A DNA stretch of 64,000 nucleotides. Origin: Corbicula japonica (taxonomy: Eukaryota; Mollusca; Bivalvia; Venerida; Cyrenidae). Shown here one piece after another: positions 56,921 through 64,000 of this stretch. Each line of letters starts with the position of its first letter. Position 1 is the first letter of the stretch. Under the pieces are notes generated by a model. That model saw only the letters and a list, made by a program, of their open reading frames with translations, had not been told where the DNA came from and made no database searches. Both the position numbers and the translations under genes were made by a program. Where the stretch lies: NCBI GenBank assembly GCA_038501625.1, contig JAZAYU010000217.1, forward strand, positions 481,001 to 545,000, read 5' to 3'.

Positions 56921-57468
56921 TTATCAGACAACGGTAATTTGGCAATGTTTACATTGGCGTGTTTACATTGACGTTAAATGAAAACAATTAAATAATATTT
57001 TAATCGATGTTAAATACAAAGCGTAAAGCTCCCAATACTTGTCCCATTAGCCGAATGGTCTAAGACGCAGTCTTGTAAACACTTTAGAATGCAATGGTAG
57101 AAACGATGCTATAGGTTGTAGGTTCTAAACATGTTTGTTTTCTTTTACTTTTTTTAAAATATTTTTAGACAATAATTATTTCCGCAATAAAATAAACTGA
57201 AGCAAAATACATTTTATACTTTGAAATGACTGCAGTAAAACTTAAAAAATATAAATCTTAAATATTTCCTTAAAAGCCGTGTGTCAGTGTGAGTCGAACC
57301 CGTGTCGAAATAAAGTTAGGCCTATGGCAGCCGCACTCGTTAGCCACTGAGCTATCAGGGCGATGTGATAAGATAAAAAGGCAAAATAGTACTTTTAACG
57401 AGTAAATTTGCCTAAACCCGTGTTTACATTCTATAAATAATTGTAAACATCGTTAATTTAGCTTGGTC
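56921..57468. mobile_element. Insertion with two opposed tRNA-like segments
   Basis: It splits M1 at CAATTA. On the plus strand 57045-57133 has ATTAGCCGAATGGTCTAAGA and GTAGGTTCTAAAC; on the minus strand 57362-57284 has TAGCTCAGTGGCTAACGAG and GGGTTCGACTC. Neither folds into a full cloverleaf by eye. ATGTTTACA-type motifs occur inverted at both ends. Confidence 0.5.
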
Positions 57469-57500
57469 GACCTATAGAACTTTGGTTGAGTGTAGTTTAA

Positions 57501-58174
57501 AGGCCCAATAAACTTGTCAAACTTTTTTTTTTCATTGTGAAAAATAATAAACCACGTTGACCCTTTTGAAAAGAAAGTATAAATGACCAAAAATTTATGT
57601 TCTCAAACAATCCCCAGTCATTGAGACCCGGTCCGAATTAGAACGTCGCAGTATTTTTGTAGCACACACAATTACTAATCAATGTTTACAATCTATGGGC
57701 GAAAAGTTATCGGTTTTTTCCGTACGTGGGCCGTAAGAACGCAGAACGCGGTGACGTCATTCAGGTAAAAGTTGTAAACACAAAATTTTTTCATCAGTCA
57801 GATGGAATGTTCAGTCGAAACGGAAAAAATAGAGATTCTTTAAGTTTTACCTTCATTACAAGGTAAACAAAGAAAGATGTAAATGTTATACGACCCATCT
57901 CGATAACGGCTTTAAGTGGGGAATACGTCATCAATGTATGCATTTCTGCATAAGTAGCGACCGTCGCCTGCCGAGAGTTGCCGAAAATCAGCTCGGAAAG
58001 ATTCGCTGTTTGTTTTGTAAACACGATAAACAATCCGCAAAACATGCTGCAAATCAATAAGATAATACTCTTTTCTTATTGTAAGGTTTATTTTTTGTGT
58101 TATTATGCATACTGGTGAAATCTAAAATGTTTAGCTTAATAAAAAATATGCTGTTAAACAAGTTTATTGGGCCT
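57501..58174. mobile_element. MITE with TTAA target (piggyBac-like)
   Basis: AGGCCCAATAAACTTGT at the left is exactly inverted at the right end, with TTAA immediately outside both (57497-57500 and 58175-58178). The 674 bases carry only an 87-codon minus-strand frame without a recognisable domain. Confidence 0.85.
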
Positions 58175-58855
58175 TTAAATTATTCAACTTAACAATTATA
58201 GCAGCATTCAATCGGTTTTTAAATCTAAGTTCGTGTTATTTTATTTCTTATAATAAATAATTTGCTATTATCTCTGCCTGAAGCGTATACATGACATTAT
58301 TTGGAAAAAAGGGGCACGATCCTTAAAACTGACAGATAAACACGCTACAAGTGAGTCTCTAAGTGTGTTATCAGTAAAGTTTGTGGCTATATATGTTATA
58401 GTAGATTAAGAAGTTCTTTTAACATTTCCATACCGTCCGACAATGGGAATGGATATCGTCCTCTTACGTAAGCGATTTCATTTTCTAAAGCTTAATACCT
58501 AATCCTTTGTTATGCACCTGAATATTGTGTGTAAACATATTTTGTTATATGCCTATTATTAGTTCAATTTATTTTAAGGCACCTCATTCGTGATTTGTAA
58601 ACCAGTAAAAAACCAATAAAATGTTTTAAACACTTCAGGAATGTGTTAAGGGTTTACTTATAATCTGAATGGGGTATTTTGAAGATGCGTATGTTGTCGA
58701 AAAAAGTCATTTTCCTGAAGCATCTTTGAATGTCTGCATGTGATAAATGCCTTGTTACCTTCATATTGCAATACTTTAGAAATAAAGATTCCATCTTTCA
58801 ATTGAAGGTAACGATCGAGTACACCTACACATGTCGGGTACATGGATATAGCTTT

Positions 58856-59500
58856 GTTAGACCGTATATGTCCCACGTGTGTGACATATTCGGCCGAATT
58901 AATCACACCTGTCGTCATGCGACATAAACGTTTGTGCAAATTAGCTATAAATGTCTAACCGTATATATCACACACTTCATACAACGAACCAATTATAAAA
59001 ATCGTTGCCATTATCATTGTAAACTGATCATCAATATCAACATCATAATTACTAGTGATTTTTTGTTGTAACGTTTTCGACTTGCAGATATGCAATGTAC
59101 AGAAGGGGCAACAAGAACTTTAACACAAATAGTTTTAATAGACGAGAAACTGACATCAAGTTTTAAAATATAATTAAAAACATTTGGATGTTTTTTTTCA
59201 TTAATTAAATATACAAGAAACTGACAAAAAATTAATAGGTAATTAAAAGAACATCACATCACTATACGTAAAATATCTTTTTATTATTAAAAACAACAAC
59301 AAGATAATGACATTACTTTAGTTATTTTAAGGAGCAACACACCATTAGACCTATATTCTAACTAGTACATACTTTGGAAATCATAAAACAAACTTCAAAT
59401 ATACTGTCGACGTCACAATTTCGCTATCAACAGTGATTTAAAGAACACCACACTATAAGTCGTAAAATCTAGCAACATCGTGTTGTCGCGATGTTGCATA

Positions 59501-59547
<47 letters not shown>

Positions 59548-59828
59548 ATTAACAATTCCCTCACTATGTTAATTTTCTTTAATATTTTAAATAACCGGAC
59601 TTCTATTTATATACACCGTTTTCATTTTTGGCACATTTTTGATAAGTGCAAAAATACGTTTTGATGAGCGTGGAAAAACTAATTTCAACCGAATATGTCA
59701 CATTATATGTTCCATATTCGGCTTAAGGATGTGACGTATTCGACCGAATATATATCACAACGTATGACGTATTCGACCGAATATATCACACGTGTGACAT
59801 ATACGTTTTGTGATATATACGGTCTAAC
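58856..59828. mobile_element. Non-autonomous element with clustered palindromes at its ends
   Basis: GTTAGACCGTATAT at the left is inverted at the right. Each end carries TATTCG...CGAATA palindromes (58887, 59737-59750, 59770-59783) and CACACGTGTG. A (GAT)n run lies at 59501-59547. ORFs inside are incidental. Confidence 0.7.
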
Positions 59829-59829
59829 A

Positions 59830-60586
59830 CAACTTAAGTCAAACAATATGATAATACAGGGTTACCTCGTTTGTACGCCAGTCATTCAAGGTCATGCTAG
59901 TCTGGGATCTTCTTGATATATTACTCAATGATTAACTAAATTTTAATACAATATAATGTTTAATTCACAATGATTTGTGGTTAAACTTTTTGGTGCGTAA
60001 CAAACTGTGAACTTCAAGTATTATTCGAGCACTGATAACATTCTCTATCATTCATTACAACACATTTTATGCAACTATAAGCTATTACATTTTTTCTTAA
60101 GAAATGTTTCATTTTGCCTACAAAGCAAATGCTGCTAGTCTTCGAGTCTTGACAAACAAACCTGCCTACACATTATTGTACGATACTCCGTGCTTTGACG
60201 ATCACAACATAGTCACGAAATGCTGATTGCCCTTGTTTGCTCTGTCGACAGTCAGGTTGTTTGTATAACAGCCATAATTCCTAAGAGACTTTATTTCACA
60301 AAGTATTACATATAATTGTGTAGGAATTGAGAATATTTAGAAGTGTAAATAAAACAATTACAAATGAAAACCATTTTATGCTATTATCGTGATATTAATA
60401 AATAAAACACATACAGTATTAAACTATTAGTGAAGCCTTATCTAAAAACAACTTAAAATTGAAAGTAGCAGGAATCAATCGCTATCATGGAAGTATTTTA
60501 CATAAAGTAAGAGATGAATCGTAACTATAAACATTTTATTAAATGTTAATATATCATATTATCTCATTTTGAAATAATGACGATGC
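59830..60586. other. Intergenic, nothing recognised
   Basis: AT-rich sequence without an exon or repeat I can support. Confidence 0.5.
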
Positions 60587-61382
60587 TGTCCGGTCTTCTT
60601 GCGCACCAAAGCTTTATCGGCTATATCTTTACCGATCAATAATGGACAAATGTGTCATTACTGTTTGTCTGTTTTCAAAAACCTTTCATGCATGTAATGA
60701 CAAAAATGTTTTGGTCATGACTACTTAACTATTGGAAATTTATTAATGTTTACCCTTACCACCATGTTTTACCCAAGCATATAAATGTCCGGTCATCTTG
60801 CGCACCTGAGAGAAATGACGTCACAGCATTAAAATATTTTGAAAGAAAAAGAGTCTCTGACGAACCATAAAATTTCCTGTTGTTTTATATTTAGTTTTCT
60901 ATTTATTTGATACGAGAAAAAGGCACTTTACGCTTCTGCAAGAAAAAAATCATGCGCGGATTTTGGCCTTGAACCTTGTTGACAGAATGGCGGGAACTGA
61001 CGGAAATGTGGTCTGAATTCGCTAACTTTTGCAAATAAAATGGAATTGTACGTTTAAAATGGTATAAATTTGTTTCAAAATTTGTTTTATTGTTTATGTC
61101 TATCACGGGACATAAATTTCTGAACTATATGATGGAATAAGAATTATTTGCTAAAAATATCGGAAAATAAGTCAGTGGGCGTAGTCATGAATAATTTATT
61201 ACGATGAAGTAAATATCTTGGAAAGGTATTAATTTTCAACATGTTCTAAACATAGATGTTCTAAACATAGGTCCAAAAATAATCGTTTATTGAGATATTT
61301 TCACAACGTGACCGTAAACACACCTCCGTGGATGTCAGTAGACTACTGCGCAAGATGACCGGACGCGCAAGATTACCGGACA
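60587..61382. mobile_element. Non-autonomous element with doubled TGTCCGGTCATCTTGCGC ends
   Basis: TGTCCGGTCTTCTTGCGC starts at 60587 and a second copy at 60786. At the right, two adjacent inverted copies end at 61382. The interior has no credible ORF. Confidence 0.75.
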
Positions 61383-62366
61383 CGACAGGATTGATTACAT
61401 GTAGTTCTACCGGCTAATTGGATCAGGAAGGTTAATGCCATGGTGTGAATCTTATCAACAGATACAAGTCATGTACATTTGTACAAATTTCTTATAAATC
61501 AACATTTTTAGAACATTTTATTAATAATATTAATTTTGTTTTTCAGCGATTAATTTTAGCACACAAATTCTATTAGCAGCATCAAAATAAAATGATTTAT
61601 CAAAAGATCACGAAGGCCTAATATTGGCCTAAATATATATCAAAAATAATATGTTTTGTTACTTATCACAAATTTAATGCTTTTGAGTACACAAATGGTT
61701 ATACTTTCAATATCTTATAGTTTTATATCAATCACTGTTAATGCAATTGGATAACGGGGTCATCAAAATTGCTTAATATTAGAAAAATATGTGCTCAATA
61801 TTAAAATCACCAAAATATGTTGAAAAATTAACAGAAATATCCATTTTTTTTTTACAAATTTCACATTTTAGAACACATTTGACGTACTTAATTTGTTAAT
61901 TTGGTTAAGTTAATAAGTTTGTCTTCACTTACAATCCGTCCAAGAAAACGACCATTATAGATGAAAAAAATGCTCACTTTCTGTGATGTAATTTGAATTT
62001 TTTAGATAATTTTAGGCCACTTTTGAGATATCGTGAATCTACCCCTTTCCAATATTCCAGTGTTAACAAAGCCAAACACGGGATAGAGTAGTGTTCTTTA
62101 GAAATTTCACAAATCAAACCGACAACCATTTCTTCAGGATTGTGGTATGGAGGTGTATCTCACTCCCGTGACATTCTAAATGCGAGTTGAGTGGTAATTA
62201 AAATATCACCTACTTTTGATACCTAAACGGCAACAACTCTTTCTTCAGCGTCGGTTTGGGTCGCACTTGGGGGCTGGTAAATCCCAATCCCATGCTATCA
62301 CAACTCTTTGATCGAGTTCTTTTGTCTTACAATAAATCGGAGACATCTTCATTTACTATTCACTGT
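61383..62366. other. Intergenic / 5' flank of the Ly6-like gene
   Basis: AT-rich, with no repeat or exon recognised. The open frame starting at 62256 is probably 5' UTR up to the chosen Met. Confidence 0.45.
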
Positions 62367-62874
62367 ATGTTTTCAGGTTCGGTATTTCCTTTTATGACAG
62401 TGATAGTGTTCTTGACAGTTAAAGTGTCACGTAAGTCATCTTGCGATCACAAGTACCTTTAAAATGTTGTTCTTAATATATTCTTATGTTATCTGCATAT
62501 GCAAAGTAAAACTCACGTTTAATATTATTTAGCATTTTTGTACAAGATGGAAAATAACAGACAGGATATAATTGATGATATAATTAATTGTGATTCTCGT
62601 AATGGACACAAGCTGGTAATATGTTAGCTGGTTAAAAAACCATTTGCTATTGGGTCAAAAGCGTAAGAAACACTCATATCATTTAGACATAGAACTGATT
62701 GTTAACTAGCAACTCAATATAAATGAATATATGAAGATATATCTTAAACAGTACCGATAACTTTAACATCACATTCAACTAATTTCATCCACAGAAAGTC
62801 TGGAATGTTACTCGTGTTCGTCGGTCGCAGATGTCTTTGCATGCAACCAGACAGCGACATGTGGCCCAAACCAG
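62367..62874 (+). CDS. Ly6/uPAR-like protein, first two coding exons (partial)
   Basis: Exon 62367-62430 encodes a signal peptide (MFSGSVFPFMTVIVFLTVKV; a second Met at 62394 is also possible) and ends phase 1 at C|GTAAGT. Exon 62795-62874 begins CCACAG|AA and encodes QSLECYSCSSVADVFACNQT then ATCGPNQ, ending CAG|GTAAAC in phase 0. LECYSC followed by spaced cysteines is the standard start of three-finger Ly6/uPAR domains of secreted or GPI-anchored surface proteins. Remaining exons with the last cysteines and CN motif were not found before 64000 and probably lie beyond the edge. Confidence 0.55.
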
Positions 62875-64000
62875 GTAAACTATTTAACAGTATTAACGAA
62901 AGGACTATAATCAGAAAAAAAGGTTTTATCCTTAACGGATGAGATTTTATAAGTGACGTAAATGCAAACAATAGTATCGTTTTCGGAATAAGTACATGTA
63001 GACCAAATTTTTTATAATCATACAGGAAATACTTCAAAGAATTCGTTTTAATGCCAAGATATATGCAGAACATCAGTGTATGAAAACTGCTGACCGATGA
63101 GCCCTTTAGGCCACAATGTTTACAATTGTCCTATGATCTGTCTTAGATCTTATGACAGCGTGAAATACATAAAGTTTTTATTATACCGAATCGATTTGGT
63201 CGCTGGTATGCTAAAATGTTAATTATGCACGTACGATGGGATAGCTTAAAGTTCGTGAACATGTAAGGCAACATCAACATTATGCATCACATCCAGATGA
63301 AATTTAATGACCAGCATTAATAATGTATTTGCAACAAGCATACGAAATTTAAAAACAATACACAAATTGGTGTACATATAACACATGTTTTATGAGCACC
63401 ACTAACGGCGTACTTCCGCAGTCTAAAAACAAACAGACGACGTCAACGTCACATTTTCTCAAATTAGGCACCGTCAGCGGCAACACAAGGGTGATGACGG
63501 TCTACCCACTGCGTTAACTAGTCTGATGAATACGAGTACAGTATGGTCGAGGATTACTGCTGTAGCTCGCACAGTTCCTTGAACCGTTTACCCTTTAACT
63601 GTAACTTTTACTTAAAAACCAGGCAAAGTCACTCGGACCTAGATAATACGAGTACGGTGGGTTCGGAAGCAGTTCTGCCTTAAGCTGCATGGTTGCATTA
63701 GCACGTGCTTCCTCAGACGTGTGCGCAGGCACGTTGTCTGGTGTAAAATAAAACCCTTTTGTAAGTCATTTGGTCTCTTGTTTATCATAGCTCTTATAAG
63801 ATCTCTATTCAGTATCTCAAATAAATAAAAATAAATAAAGAAGCCTTATTATAGCACAATAATGGTATATTGCTCCAAACACTTGCCTATATTAATATAC
63901 AAGTAGATCTACTTATATATTAATATACAAGTACTACAAATGTTCCGATTCACGAATTTCAAATATGTTTGTTTGAATGTCATTAATCAGTAAGATTAAC
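62875..64000. other. Intron or flank at the right edge
   Basis: No further Ly6 exon or repeat is recognised. The GC-richer stretch 63400-63760 has no open frame with a convincing domain. Confidence 0.4.

Noticed and set aside
57284..57362. Functional tRNA gene on the minus strand
   Set aside because: D-arm and T-loop sequences are present, but the acceptor ends do not pair and the T stem is poor; best read as a tRNA-derived repeat.
57794..58057. 87-codon minus-strand ORF
   Set aside because: It lies inside a TTAA MITE, shows no transposase motif and begins and ends without meaning relative to the element.
1..64000. CRISPR array or bacterial operon
   Set aside because: Tandem repeats lack unique spacers, and the spliced exons show eukaryotic nuclear DNA.

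Overview
The window looks like part of an animal nuclear genome, most likely a bivalve mollusc. The sequence is AT-rich, genes are small phase-1 exons in long introns, and most bases belong to degraded repeats. The predicted proteins (an IgGFc-binding domain with EGF modules, an LDLa plus defensin-like protein, a Ly6/uPAR-type exon) and a (GTTT)n-headed repeat are familiar from molluscs. The species cannot be named from sequence alone.

Layout: 0.5-1.7 kb holds a large imperfect inverted repeat with a nested element. 1.85-13.07 kb (+) holds a five-exon gene for a type II membrane protein: cytosolic tail, one membrane span, three calcium-binding-type EGF modules, and an extracellular IgGFc-binding-type domain. 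Two of the EGF exons lie in near-identical 2.2-2.4 kb blocks separated by a 500-N gap, which may be a true duplication or two haplotypes joined in tandem. 14.0-16.6 kb is a satellite with a three-monomer higher-order repeat, and 17.1-17.8 kb is a 57-bp minisatellite. 19-24 kb is repeats plus one orphan coding exon on the minus strand. 24.8-29.2 kb is non-coding and strongly strand-asymmetric.

29.2-37.7 kb (-) is a Helitron: a Rep/PIF1 helicase (RepHel) broken by two frameshifts, followed by an intact-looking spliced RPA-like single-strand DNA-binding protein. Tandem repeats and a perfect 14-bp hairpin lie upstream. The two genes would act together in rolling-circle transposition.

45.4-51.0 kb (+) holds the most interesting gene: eight small coding exons encode a 138-residue secreted precursor with a signal peptide, an acidic helical pro-region ending in Lys-Arg, one LDL-receptor class A domain and an eight-cysteine defensin-like tail. 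A 45-bp minisatellite fills the intron between the two cysteine-rich modules. 52-61.4 kb is nested non-autonomous DNA transposons, including a 3.7-kb non-coding element full of ATATGTTAC motifs. 62.37-62.87 kb (+) holds the first two coding exons of a Ly6/uPAR-like secreted or GPI-anchored protein that runs off the right edge or continues in exons I could not see.

Exon models rest on splice consensus, phase agreement and domain recognition by eye. No alignment, RNA evidence or database search was available.
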